Shown: positions 53,404 to 61,688 of the stretch, piece by piece | Numbering within the stretch: the first letter of the stretch is position 1 | Layout of the letters: every line of letters starts with the position of its first letter | Assembly (NCBI GenBank): GCA_020720045.1 | Contig: DYPH01000005.1 | Location: forward strand, 32,794-96,793 | Source of the DNA: Sorangium cellulosum | GTDB taxonomy: Bacteria > Myxococcota_A > Polyangia > Polyangiales > Polyangiaceae | DNA length: 64,000 nucleotides | Reading direction: 5' to 3' | Notes under the pieces: generated by a model | Database searches by the model: none | What the model saw: the letters and a program-made list of their open reading frames with translations, nothing else | Told to the model about the DNA's origin: nothing | Made by a program: the position numbers and the translations under genes

Positions 53404-55353
53404 ATGAGCACTCAGCACTCCGAAGCGAACGAAGAAACCAAGGTCGAGACGACCGCTGCGGCGCCCGAAGCCCCCGCAGCCCCGACCGCCGCCAGCGATG
53501 ACGGCGACGACGACGGAGACGGCGAGGACGCCAGCGAAGGCGCCGAAGGCGCCGATGGCGAAGCGTCGGCTACGGCCGGTGAGGGGGGCGAGAAGAAGAA
53601 GCGCCGCCGCCGCCGCAAGAAGAAGAAGCCGGTCGATGGTGCCGTGGCTGCCGACGGGGCATCCACCGAAGGGGCCCCCGTGGAAGGGGCCGCTGGCGAG
53701 GCCAAGAAAGACGGCAAGCGCCCGGAAAAGAAGCACGATCGCAAGCCGAAAGAGGAGCGTGAGCGCCCCCCGTTCGCCATCGGCGACATCGTCTTCGGCA
53801 AGGTCCTCGAAGTGACCGACGACGTCCTCTTTGTCGACCTTTCGGGGAAGGCGAAGGGGGTCTTCGACCTCCGCGAGCTCCTCATTCCGGAAGACGAGAA
53901 GGTCGACGCCGCCGCCGCTGCCGCCGAAGAAGCGGCGGAAGAGGCCGCGGAAGCGCCCGTGGCTGAAGCTGCCGCGGAAGCGCCCGTCGCCGAAGCCTCG
54001 GCAGAAGCGGCCCCCGCAGAAGCGGTTGCTGCAGAAGCCTCGGCGGAGTCGGTGCAGAATGCACCTGCCGCCGAAGCAAAGGCCGAGAAGGCGCTGCCGC
54101 CCCAGCTCCCGCGCGTCATTCTTGAGCCGGGCGCCCAGTTTGTCGGCGTCGTTCACAACGACGGCGCGCGTGGCGGACTCGTCGTCCTCACCCACCACCC
54201 CCACCGCCTCTCGAAGGCGAAGCCGGGCGTCGCCCAGGCGGCCAAAGACGGCACCCTCATCCAGGGCATCGTCACGGGCGTCATCAAGGGTGGTGTTGAA
54301 GTCGACGTCGACGGCCTCCGCGCCTTCACGCCGGCGAGCCACATGGATCTCCGCCTCGGCGCCGATCTTTCCCGCTTTGTCGGCCAGCGCCTCTCGTTCA
54401 CGGTGACCCAGTACGGCAAGCGCGGTCGCGACGTCGTCCTCAGCCGCCGCAGCCAGCTCGAAGTCGACGCCAAGGCGAACCGCGAAGCGGCGCTCGCCAA
54501 GCTCGAGGTCGGTTCGGTCATCGAAGGGGCGGTCCGCACGGTCGTCAGCTTCGGCGCCTTCGTCGACCTCGGCGGCGTGGAAGGTCTCGTTCCGCTTAGC
54601 GAAATGAGCCACAACCGCGCCGACGGCCCCCACGACGTCTTCAAGGTCGGCGAGGCGACGAAGGTCAAGCTCCTCCGCATCGACGAGAAGGGGAAGCTCT
54701 GGCTCTCCCGCAAGGCGACCATCGAAGATCCGTGGGCCCACGTCGCGGCGAAGTACGCCGTCGGCACGAAGCACACCGGAAAAATCGTGCGTTTGCAGCC
54801 GTTTGGCGCTTTCGTCGAGCTCGAGTCGGGCGTCGACGGCCTCGTCCACACCGGCGACCTCTCCTCGAAGCGGATCGAGCACCCGAAGGATGTCGTCAAC
54901 GAAGGCGACTCCATCGATGTGGTCGTCTCCAGCCTCGACGCCGGCACCCGCAAGATCGGCCTCCACCCGGCGCTCACCGGCGAATTCGCCGATGAAGTTC
55001 CCCAGCGCGTCCAGAAGGACAAGGTCCTCAAGGTCGTCGTCCTCAGCGCGGAAGCGGTCGGCCTTCAGGTGCGCATCAAGGGCGTCACCGGTCGCAGCGC
55101 CCGCGGGTTCATCCCCGCTGGCGGGACGAACACCACGCGTGGCACCGACCTCCGCAAGGAGTTCCCGCCGGGCCGTGAGCTCGACGCGAAGGTCCTCGAA
55201 ATCGATCCGCGCCGCGGCGAAGTGAAGCTCTCGATCCGCGCGCTTCACGAAGAGAACGAGCGCACCGCGTTCCAGGCCTACCGGGCCCAGGTCAAGCGGG
55301 AAGCGAAGTTCGGCACGTTTGGCGACCTGCTCGCCGCCGCCAAGAAGAAGTGA
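53404..55353 (+). CDS. Multi-S1-domain RNA-binding protein with an acidic/basic N-terminus
   Basis: A 649-residue cytoplasmic protein. N-terminus: an acidic stretch (DDDGDGEDASEGAEGADG), then a run of Lys/Arg (about 63-76, KKKRRRRRRKKKK), then KEERERPPFAIGDIVFGKVL opens the first S1 domain. After VFDLRELLIPEDEK, a roughly 65-residue Ala/Glu-rich insertion interrupts this S1 domain, which closes with LEPGAQFVGVVH and GGLVVLTHHPHRL. Four further S1 domains follow (for example RTVVSFGAFVDLGGVEGLVP and VRLQPFGAFVELESGVDGLV). It is a second S1-type protein rather than canonical ribosomal bS1. ATG at 53404; GTG at 53374 is possible. A strong terminator follows. Confidence 0.9.
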   Translation: MSTQHSEANEETKVETTAAAPEAPAAPTAASDDGDDDGDGEDASEGAEGADGEASATAGEGGEKKKRRRRRKKKKPVDGAVAADGASTEGAPVEGAAGEAKKDGKRPEKKHDRKPKEERERPPFAIGDIVFGKVLEVTDDVLFVDLSGKAKGVFDLRELLIPEDEKVDAAAAAAEEAAEEAAEAPVAEAAAEAPVAEASAEAAPAEAVAAEASAESVQNAPAAEAKAEKALPPQLPRVILEPGAQFVGVVHNDGARGGLVVLTHHPHRLSKAKPGVAQAAKDGTLIQGIVTGVIKGGVEVDVDGLRAFTPASHMDLRLGADLSRFVGQRLSFTVTQYGKRGRDVVLSRRSQLEVDAKANREAALAKLEVGSVIEGAVRTVVSFGAFVDLGGVEGLVPLSEMSHNRADGPHDVFKVGEATKVKLLRIDEKGKLWLSRKATIEDPWAHVAAKYAVGTKHTGKIVRLQPFGAFVELESGVDGLVHTGDLSSKRIEHPKDVVNEGDSIDVVVSSLDAGTRKIGLHPALTGEFADEVPQRVQKDKVLKVVVLSAEAVGLQVRIKGVTGRSARGFIPAGGTNTTRGTDLRKEFPPGRELDAKVLEIDPRRGEVKLSIRALHEENERTAFQAYRAQVKREAKFGTFGDLLAAAKKK

Positions 55354-55376
55354 TTCTTCCGCGGACGTGACCGACG

Positions 55377-55403
55377 AAAAAGCCCGGGAAACCGGGCTTT
55401 TTT
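55377..55403. terminator. Intrinsic terminator between S1 gene and DUF58 gene
   Basis: AAAAAGCCCGG (55377-55387) pairs with CCGGGCTTTTT (55392-55402) around GAAA, with a T-run on the plus-strand side and an A-run on the other, so it serves both convergent transcripts. Confidence 0.92.
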
Positions 55404-55408
55404 GCGCC

Positions 55409-56722
55409 TTAGAGGAGCCTTCGCGCCTTTACTTCGAGGAACCGTTTCACGAGGCTTGGGGTGAGATCCTTCGGCGCGCAGTCGAGGACGAGCACCCCGC
55501 TCCGCCGAAGGTCCCGAAGGATCTTCTCGCGCCACAGCAGGTGCTTGGCGGCGGCGGCGCGCACGTAGGCCCCCTCCGTCTGGCGCCCACCAAGCGGCGT
55601 CTGAAGGAGCCCCTCGACCTCCGTGTCACGGAGGAGCACACAAAGGGGCAAGTGGTTCGGCAAGAGCCCTTTTAGGGCCGCGGCGAGCTCACGGGCGCCG
55701 CGCGGCTCGAGCAAATTCGTCAGTACAATGAAGAGGGAACGCCCTTTGACATTCGCCTTCGCGAACGCCGTCGCTTGCGCGTAGTCGGTCGCCTCCATCG
55801 AGGGCTCCACGGAGGCGGCAAGCTGAGTGATCTTGCGCCCCGTCGAGAGACCGGCCCCCGGACGAAGGAAGGTTTTTGGCGAGGCATCAAAGACCAAAAG
55901 TCCCGCGCGATCGCCGCCTCTCAGTGCAACATCGGACGTCAACAGCGTCGCGTTCAACGCATGATCGAGGAAGCTGACCGACTCCGATTCGCCGCACATG
56001 CCTCGGCCAGCGTCGAGGAGGAAGAGGACGTTCTGGTTCGACTCGGCCTGGAACTGGCGGACGACGAGATCGTCTTTGCGGGCGGTGGCGCGCCAGTCGA
56101 TGTGTCGGATTTCATCGCCGATTTGGTAGGGGCGGAGGCGCTCGAATTCGGTGTCGCCGCCGCGGACGCGCAGCGACCCCATCTTCGCGTCTTCGCGCCC
56201 TTGCCGACGCAGCAGTTCGAGGCCGCGTGCCGTGTGGACGTCCGGGTAGACTTCAACCGTTTCCGGAAGAAGAATCGACTCTTGGCGCGCGACGAGGCCA
56301 AGGATCGAAGGGTACCGGACCGTGACCGCGCCGAAGGTGCGCTCGCCGCGGCGCTTCGGCGTCACCTCGTAGGTGATTTGCACGGTCGCCCGCGCCGGGA
56401 GGCGGGTTCGCATCGGGAGCGCGGTGTCGATCGCGGCGTCGGTCAGCGGGTCGTCGACGATCGCGGCGTCGAGGGGGCGGCCGCTCCGGTTCCGAATCGT
56501 CAACGTGATCGTATTCGCGCGGCCGACGCTCAGGATTTTCGGAACCGCACGCTCCGCCTCAAGCCGCGTCCCGCGGGCGAGGAGCGCATCGATGGCGACG
56601 AGCAGCACAAAGAAGCCGTCGAGGGCCCAGAGCACCTTCTCCAACTCAGGGAAAAAGCTCGCCGCGAGGGCGACAAGGACGCCCACGAACGCAAAGCCGG
56701 CAAGACGCGGAGTCGGAATCAT
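55409..56722 (-). CDS. DUF58 protein (last gene of MoxR operon)
   Basis: A 437-residue protein with two N-terminal helices (about 8-45) and a cytosolic part. GGDTEFERLRPYQIGDEIRH and then IDWRATARKDDLVVRQFQAE form the DUF58 signature; the following LFLLDAGRGMCGESE resembles a vWFA-like MIDAS (DxGRGM). DUF58 proteins sit beside MoxR ATPases, which may use them as chaperoned or remodelled clients. It overlaps the MoxR gene by four bases and ends just before the S1 terminator. Confidence 0.92.
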   Translation of the reverse strand: MIPTPRLAGFAFVGVLVALAASFFPELEKVLWALDGFFVLLVAIDALLARGTRLEAERAVPKILSVGRANTITLTIRNRSGRPLDAAIVDDPLTDAAIDTALPMRTRLPARATVQITYEVTPKRRGERTFGAVTVRYPSILGLVARQESILLPETVEVYPDVHTARGLELLRRQGREDAKMGSLRVRGGDTEFERLRPYQIGDEIRHIDWRATARKDDLVVRQFQAESNQNVLFLLDAGRGMCGESESVSFLDHALNATLLTSDVALRGGDRAGLLVFDASPKTFLRPGAGLSTGRKITQLAASVEPSMEATDYAQATAFAKANVKGRSLFIVLTNLLEPRGARELAAALKGLLPNHLPLCVLLRDTEVEGLLQTPLGGRQTEGAYVRAAAAKHLLWREKILRDLRRSGVLVLDCAPKDLTPSLVKRFLEVKARRLL

Positions 56723-57675
56723 GCGACGCGCGGCACCGGCGCCGTTCGAAGGATCTCGTCGATGCGGTTATCTGCCCGAATTCCCTGTAGTTCTGCGTCT
56801 GGATGCAGCATCACGCGGTGGCGGAGGATCGCCTTCGCTTGGCGCTTCACGTCGTCCGGCGTCACGAAATCGCGCCCTTCGGCGGCGGCGACCACGCGGG
56901 CCGACCGGAGGAGCGCGATCGAGGCGCGGGGGCTTGCGCCGAGCTCGATGGTGCGGTCGTCGCGGGTCCGACGAACGAGGTCGACCATGTAGCCGACGAC
57001 GGCGTCATCGACGCGGACCTGCTCGGCGACCTGGCTCATTTCGACGAGCGTCGACGCATCGACGACCGGGGTGATGTGGTTCAGGTTCGTCGGATCAAAG
57101 CCGTCCGCGTGGGCGCGAACAATACGCGCTTCGACGTCCCGCGTCGGATTTTCGACCAGCAATTTTACAAGAAAACGGTCGAGTTGGGCTTCAGGAAGCG
57201 GGTATGTCCCCTGGGACTCGATCGGGTTCTGGGTCGCTACGACGAGGAACGGGGCCGGGAGCTTTCTCGAAACGCCATCGGCGGAGACCGACCCGTCGGC
57301 CATCGCCTCGAGGAGCGCCGACTGCGTCTTTGCGGGGGCGCGATTGATTTCGTCGGCGAGCACGATCTGCGCGAAGATCGGACCCGGAACGAAGCTGAAA
57401 GCCCCTTTGTCGCGATCAAAAATGGACGACCCGGTGATGTCCGAAGGCATCAAGTCGGGGGTGAACTGAATGCGCTTGAAGGTCGTCCCCGTCGTGAGGG
57501 CAAATGCCCGCGCGAGCAGCGTTTTTCCAAGTCCCGGTGCCCCTTCGAGGAGGACGTGTCCGCGCGCGATCGTCGCCACGAGGAGCCCTTCGACGAGGTC
57601 CTCCTGACCGACGACGACCGACGCAATCTGGCTCTTCATGCGCTCAAAAACAGTTGCGAAAGCTTGGCTATCCAT
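56719..57675 (-). CDS. MoxR-type AAA+ ATPase
   Basis: An approximately 318-residue cytoplasmic ATPase. Walker A GAPGLGKTLLARAFAL, Walker B IVLADEINRAPAKTQSALLE and sensor 1 FLVVATQNPIESQGTYPLPE are all MoxR-typical, and the C-terminal lid carries ASPRASIALLRSARV. It likely remodels a partner through the neighbouring DUF58 protein. Start: ATG at 57675; GTG at 57693 is possible; neither has a good ribosome binding site. The preceding gene ends 41-58 bases upstream, one of two non-overlapping junctions in the operon. Confidence 0.94.
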   Translation of the reverse strand: MDSQAFATVFERMKSQIASVVVGQEDLVEGLLVATIARGHVLLEGAPGLGKTLLARAFALTTGTTFKRIQFTPDLMPSDITGSSIFDRDKGAFSFVPGPIFAQIVLADEINRAPAKTQSALLEAMADGSVSADGVSRKLPAPFLVVATQNPIESQGTYPLPEAQLDRFLVKLLVENPTRDVEARIVRAHADGFDPTNLNHITPVVDASTLVEMSQVAEQVRVDDAVVGYMVDLVRRTRDDRTIELGASPRASIALLRSARVVAAAEGRDFVTPDDVKRQAKAILRHRVMLHPDAELQGIRADNRIDEILRTAPVPRVA

Positions 57676-57733
57676 AGTCGGCAAAAGGCTCACGAAGGGG
57701 AGAAAGGGGGGGAGGCGGGGGAGCGGCGGACGT

Positions 57734-59851
57734 TCAGGAGAGCGTGCGTCGCGGGGCGCTGTCGAGGCGGTCGAGGAGGGGCGCCAGGGTCTTCAGGATC
57801 GCGATTTCGTCGCCGCGAGCCCGCTCCGTGGGCGATTGCTCGGTCGCGCGCTTCCAAATATCTGCAATAAATGTAGGGTCTTGGCCGGTTTCGAGCGCGA
57901 GGTAGTGGGCAGGATCGGTCGCGCTCTTCGGCATGCGTGCGCGGAGCCGCTCCTCGGCAAAGCGGGCCCAGGTCGCGAGGGCGAGGGGGCCGAACTTCCG
58001 CTTCGCCCAGAGCAGCCCGTTCGCTTCGACGTGTTCGGCGAAGGCCCGTCGCGAGTCGAGGCGGTCCGGCTCGGCACGCCCCATGCGCCGCCCGTAGGCG
58101 AAGAAGAGGATCGCCGCGAAGATCGCCGCGTGAATCAGCGGGAGCCGCAGGCCGGCGGCCAGGAGGGCAGAAAGCGGATCGGAGGCCCCCTGGCGGCCGT
58201 CGTGGCGGCGGGCGCGCTCGATGGTCCGGTAGGTGGAGTAGCGAACGATGCCGTCGGCGGCGACCGACGGTGTCCCCTTTCCGGCGGCGACGCGGAGCAA
58301 GGTCAGGGCGATCGTCGGGTTGCGCGGATAGGCGAGTGCGGCGTTCGTGAAGAGGTCGGCCTCGTCCAAGGTGACGACGGTGCCAGTGCCGACGGAAACG
58401 AGCGAGGCGGCAATCTTTCCATCGCCGCGGCGAACGAGCGGTATCCCGGGGCGAACGCTGCCGTAACTGTATGCGGTAAAGCCACGAATTCGCGACGCTT
58501 CCTCCGCAGGCTCTCCGCTCTCTCGCGTCGACTCGTCCTCGTCCTCGTACTCCTCTTCGTCGTCGGCGATGCCGGTCGCGAGGCGTAGGTCGCGTCCATC
58601 GAGGAGGAGGGTGTCGTGCGGGGGAACTTCGCCCGTCTTCGGCGGAGGGATCTTTTTCCCGACCGTCTTTGCGAGGGCGTCCGCGGCGACTTCCAGCGGC
58701 GATGTCTTTGACGCCGCCATCGCCTTTGCGAGCTCTTTTGGCCACGAACTCGAGTGTCCGCTCAGGAGGAGGTGCCCGCCGTTCGCGACCCAGGCGGACA
58801 ATGCGTGATCGGTCTCGTCGTCGAGGGGGGTCTCTTCGGCGTTGAGCATCACGGCGGCCGCGTCCTTAGAACGCGGGTCGGGAAGGGCCGCCAACGGGTG
58901 GCTGAGCGGTGTGACCGTAAGCCCTTGGCGACTTGTAAGAGATTGAAAGTACTCAGATCCCGACGGGCTCCCCTGCTTCTTGTTCTCGCCACCGCAGCCG
59001 AGAAGCAGCAGGGCAAGCGCCGCCGCCGGGAGGGCTGCCGCGAAGGGGGAAGGGGCCGTCACTGCGCGTCGCGGACTCATCACGAGTGCGCGGGCGGTCG
59101 CGCCGAACGCGGCGACCTCTTCGGCGCTCGCCGCGACGCTTCCGAACTCGGCGCGGTCGACGGCACGGACCATGGGAGCGACCGCCCCGCGGAACTCGAA
59201 ATCGCGGATCGCACGGAGGTATTCGCCGTTTGTTTGCGATCGGGCGATGCGCAGAAAGCCCTTTTCATCGAGGGATCGGAGGGAGGCGGCCAGGTAGTGG
59301 GAAAGGGCGAGTGCCGCCTCTCCGCGGGCGAGGAGCGCGTCGGCGCGCGCGAGGAGCGCGTCGGCGCGCGCGAGGAGCGCCACAGCGCCATCGGCGGGAA
59401 GCGGAGCGGGGGCCGCTGCGTCCTCCACGAGCGGAACGACTTTTACCCCGGATTTTGCGGGCGTTTCGCTGGGGTTTCGGTCGTTGACCACTTTTCGGAT
59501 GGCGACGAAAATAATGTAAAATACACCGATAACCAGGACGCCGGCGAGGGCGTAGAGCACGAAGCGGGCGACGACCCCGAGCGGGGCAAGCCAGGACAGA
59601 TCGGGCGGCGCGGCGATCGGCTGTGTGCAGGCTTCCTGAAAGGCGGCGCAGTTCGGTAGCTGTGAAGCGTACCCGCAGAGGTTTCGCTGGTCGTCTTTGA
59701 GCGGCTTTGGCGGGTTGCTGCAAAAGGGGGCTGCCGCCTCCGCGAAAGCGGCGCTCTCTTCGGGGGTTTCCGCGAAAGAGTGTGCAGCGGTGCCGAGGAC
59801 AGCGACAAGGGCAAGCGGTCCGAGAACGGGTGCGAGGAAGCGGCGTTTCAT
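57734..59851 (-). CDS. Fused DUF4129-DUF4350 membrane protein
   Basis: A 705-residue protein. N-terminal part (about 1-257): a signal, a helix (about 93-115) and a soluble segment with GEAALALSHYLAASLRSLDE then KGFLRIARSQTNGEYLRAIR, the DUF4129 form. At residue 258 a Met begins MSPRRAV and then PSPFAAALPAAALALLLLGC, which itself looks like a lipoprotein signal, followed by the DUF4350 form (SEYFQSLTSRQGLTVTPLSH, VMLNAEETPLDDETDHALSA, then LTLLRVAAGKG). A last helix lies near 590. In many genomes these are two genes. Here they are one frame, so the protein carries an internal signal-like segment. ATG at 59851 overlaps the upstream gene by four bases. Confidence 0.85.
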   Translation of the reverse strand: MKRRFLAPVLGPLALVAVLGTAAHSFAETPEESAAFAEAAAPFCSNPPKPLKDDQRNLCGYASQLPNCAAFQEACTQPIAAPPDLSWLAPLGVVARFVLYALAGVLVIGVFYIIFVAIRKVVNDRNPSETPAKSGVKVVPLVEDAAAPAPLPADGAVALLARADALLARADALLARGEAALALSHYLAASLRSLDEKGFLRIARSQTNGEYLRAIRDFEFRGAVAPMVRAVDRAEFGSVAASAEEVAAFGATARALVMSPRRAVTAPSPFAAALPAAALALLLLGCGGENKKQGSPSGSEYFQSLTSRQGLTVTPLSHPLAALPDPRSKDAAAVMLNAEETPLDDETDHALSAWVANGGHLLLSGHSSSWPKELAKAMAASKTSPLEVAADALAKTVGKKIPPPKTGEVPPHDTLLLDGRDLRLATGIADDEEEYEDEDESTRESGEPAEEASRIRGFTAYSYGSVRPGIPLVRRGDGKIAASLVSVGTGTVVTLDEADLFTNAALAYPRNPTIALTLLRVAAGKGTPSVAADGIVRYSTYRTIERARRHDGRQGASDPLSALLAAGLRLPLIHAAIFAAILFFAYGRRMGRAEPDRLDSRRAFAEHVEANGLLWAKRKFGPLALATWARFAEERLRARMPKSATDPAHYLALETGQDPTFIADIWKRATEQSPTERARGDEIAILKTLAPLLDRLDSAPRRTLS
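59330..59380 (-). repeat. 21-bp tandem repeat coding for LLARADA units
   Basis: Two identical 21-base units (59330-59350 and 59351-59371) and a partial third encode ARADALLARADALLARGEAA inside the fused DUF4129-DUF4350 gene. Exact repetition at the DNA level points to recent slippage. Confidence 0.8.
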
Positions 59852-60669
59852 CGGAGCACCGGAGGAGTTCCCGTGGCGGGAATCGGAATATCGTCTGAAA
59901 ATGCAGCGTGTTCTGCGGCGATCGCCACGAAGCGCGTCTGAATGTCCCAGCCTTCGAGGGTCGTCCGTACTGCCAGGTAGAGGACGAAACGGGTGACGGC
60001 GAGCACAGGAACAATCGCCAAAGAGAAGAGCAAAGCCGACGTGAATGGGCCGCCTTCAAACACGGAAATTGGGGCGCGGAACCCGAAGACGTCGTGGGCG
60101 ATCGCCCGACCGCCCACATCGCCGAAACAGAACGCGGAGACGCGCACGATGACGAAGACCAAGAGCCCGGCGAACGCCTCGGAGAGCCCGGCAAACCCGA
60201 GCGCTCGGGAGCGTTTTGCCGCGGAAACGAGGCCGCTCCGCTCGAGAACGAAGGTTTCGCCGAGGAAGAAGGTGGCGAGCGCCGCAAAGAGCGCGGGGAG
60301 TCCGGCGGCACCGGTACCAAGGGCAAGCAGCACCAGCTCAAACAGGCGGAGGGCGAGGAGGCCGGGAAGCGTGCGGACGCTCTCGCGGAGGACGACGCCG
60401 ACGGTAACCTTCGGCTGAAAGACCAGTTTGGACGCGGCAACGGTGAAGGGGAGCTCGATCACCGGAAGGAGCGCGAACAGAGCGAGCGCCGTCTCCGTTC
60501 CGAAGCCAAATGCCCCGCCGACGAGCACAGACGCGACCGCCGGCCCGAGCACCACAAGGGCGAGAGGGCCGAAGGTCCGGTACTCGGTGCGAAGGAGCCG
60601 CACGGAGAGATCAAAGGCATCGAGCACGCCGCGGGGACGCAGAACGATGCGTGCATGCTGCATGTTCAT
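59848..60669 (-). CDS. Uncharacterised membrane protein of the MoxR operon
   Basis: A 273-residue multi-helix protein (about six helices). Recognisable segments are LDAFDLSVRLLRTEYRTFGP near the start, GFGTETALALFALLPVIELP, LPGLLALRLFELVLLALGTG and FTSALLFSLAIVPVLAVTRF. No named family was recognised. It overlaps SpoIIM upstream by four bases (60666-60669) and the fused DUF protein downstream by four, so it is part of one translation-coupled unit. ATG at 60669; ATG at 60663 is possible. Confidence 0.7.
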   Translation of the reverse strand: MNMQHARIVLRPRGVLDAFDLSVRLLRTEYRTFGPLALVVLGPAVASVLVGGAFGFGTETALALFALLPVIELPFTVAASKLVFQPKVTVGVVLRESVRTLPGLLALRLFELVLLALGTGAAGLPALFAALATFFLGETFVLERSGLVSAAKRSRALGFAGLSEAFAGLLVFVIVRVSAFCFGDVGGRAIAHDVFGFRAPISVFEGGPFTSALLFSLAIVPVLAVTRFVLYLAVRTTLEGWDIQTRFVAIAAEHAAFSDDIPIPATGTPPVLR

Positions 60670-61688
60670 GGTAGGCCAGTCCCGGGTGATGGGGGGCCGG
60701 CCGGTCTTTGGCGGCGGCCGCCAAAGACGACGTAAACGACGAGCGCTAGAAAGAACGCGCCGCCAACGACCCGCTTGACGGTGTCGGGGACCGCCGAGGC
60801 CGACCAGAACGCTTCGATCGCCGCCGCACAGAACAGCATCACCGCGGCGCCAACGATGAGGACGACGAGGTCGGGGGCGACGGCGCGCAGGGCGGCCGCC
60901 CGCGATTTCCCTTTCGGCGAAACAAAGGACCATCCCATGACCAAGCCGGCGCCGCCGGCGATGATGATGGCCCCCAACTCAAAGGAGCTATGACCGAGGA
61001 CAAACGTTAAAATATTTCCGCCGGCACCCTTCGCCGCGACGTAGCCCATAATCGCGCCCGTCGCGAGGCCGTTGTAGACGAGGTAGAGGGCGCTCCCGAG
61101 GCCGAAAACCATCCCGAGCGCGAAGCAGCGAAGCGCAATGCCTACGTTATTGTTGACGTAATAGCCCGCCATCGCGATCCCCTCGCCGGTCGCGCGCCCC
61201 TTGGAGAAGCCTTCCGTGTAGGCGTCCGCAAGGTTGTCGAGCATCTCGTGGGGGGCGACGCGAATGGCAAACTCGCTGTCGTGAAGGGAGCCAAAAAGTC
61301 CGATCGCGAAGGGCACGAAAAAGAGCGCAAACGCGATCGTCATCGCCCATTTATGGGTACGAATCGCTCGCGGAAAAAGCGCGAACCACTCCCCCCAACT
61401 CCGGCGCCCGCGAATCGATTTTCGCGCGTACATCGCGGCGTGGGCCCGCGCCGTGAGCGACTCCAGGTAGGCGACGAGCTGGCCCGAGTAGCCGGCGGTG
61501 GTCGCGCGGGAGAGATCCGACGACACGTCTCGGTAGAGGGGGGAGAGGCGCGCCAACGCGTCGACGTCCCAGGTTGAGAACGGCTTGAAAAGGAGCTGCT
61601 CAAGCGCTCGCCAATCGGCCTCCCGATTCGCGGAAAACGCCTGTTCGGAAATCGCCGACAGGCCGCGGGGCCGTGAAAGATCGCTCAT
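60666..61688 (-). CDS. Stage II sporulation protein M family (SpoIIM/DUF95)
   Basis: A 340-residue inner-membrane protein. An N-terminal soluble helical region (about 1-100) with ADWRALEQLLFKPFSTWDVD precedes about five helices. GYYVNNNVGIALRCFALGMV and then FGLGSALYLVYNGLATGAIM are the SpoIIM/DUF95 signature; FVLGHSSFELGAIIIAGGAG is also family-typical. In Bacillus SpoIIM belongs to the engulfment machinery; its role in this operon is unknown. It overlaps both neighbours by four bases. Confidence 0.93.
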   Translation of the reverse strand: MSDLSRPRGLSAISEQAFSANREADWRALEQLLFKPFSTWDVDALARLSPLYRDVSSDLSRATTAGYSGQLVAYLESLTARAHAAMYARKSIRGRRSWGEWFALFPRAIRTHKWAMTIAFALFFVPFAIGLFGSLHDSEFAIRVAPHEMLDNLADAYTEGFSKGRATGEGIAMAGYYVNNNVGIALRCFALGMVFGLGSALYLVYNGLATGAIMGYVAAKGAGGNILTFVLGHSSFELGAIIIAGGAGLVMGWSFVSPKGKSRAAALRAVAPDLVVLIVGAAVMLFCAAAIEAFWSASAVPDTVKRVVGGAFFLALVVYVVFGGRRQRPAGPPSPGTGLP

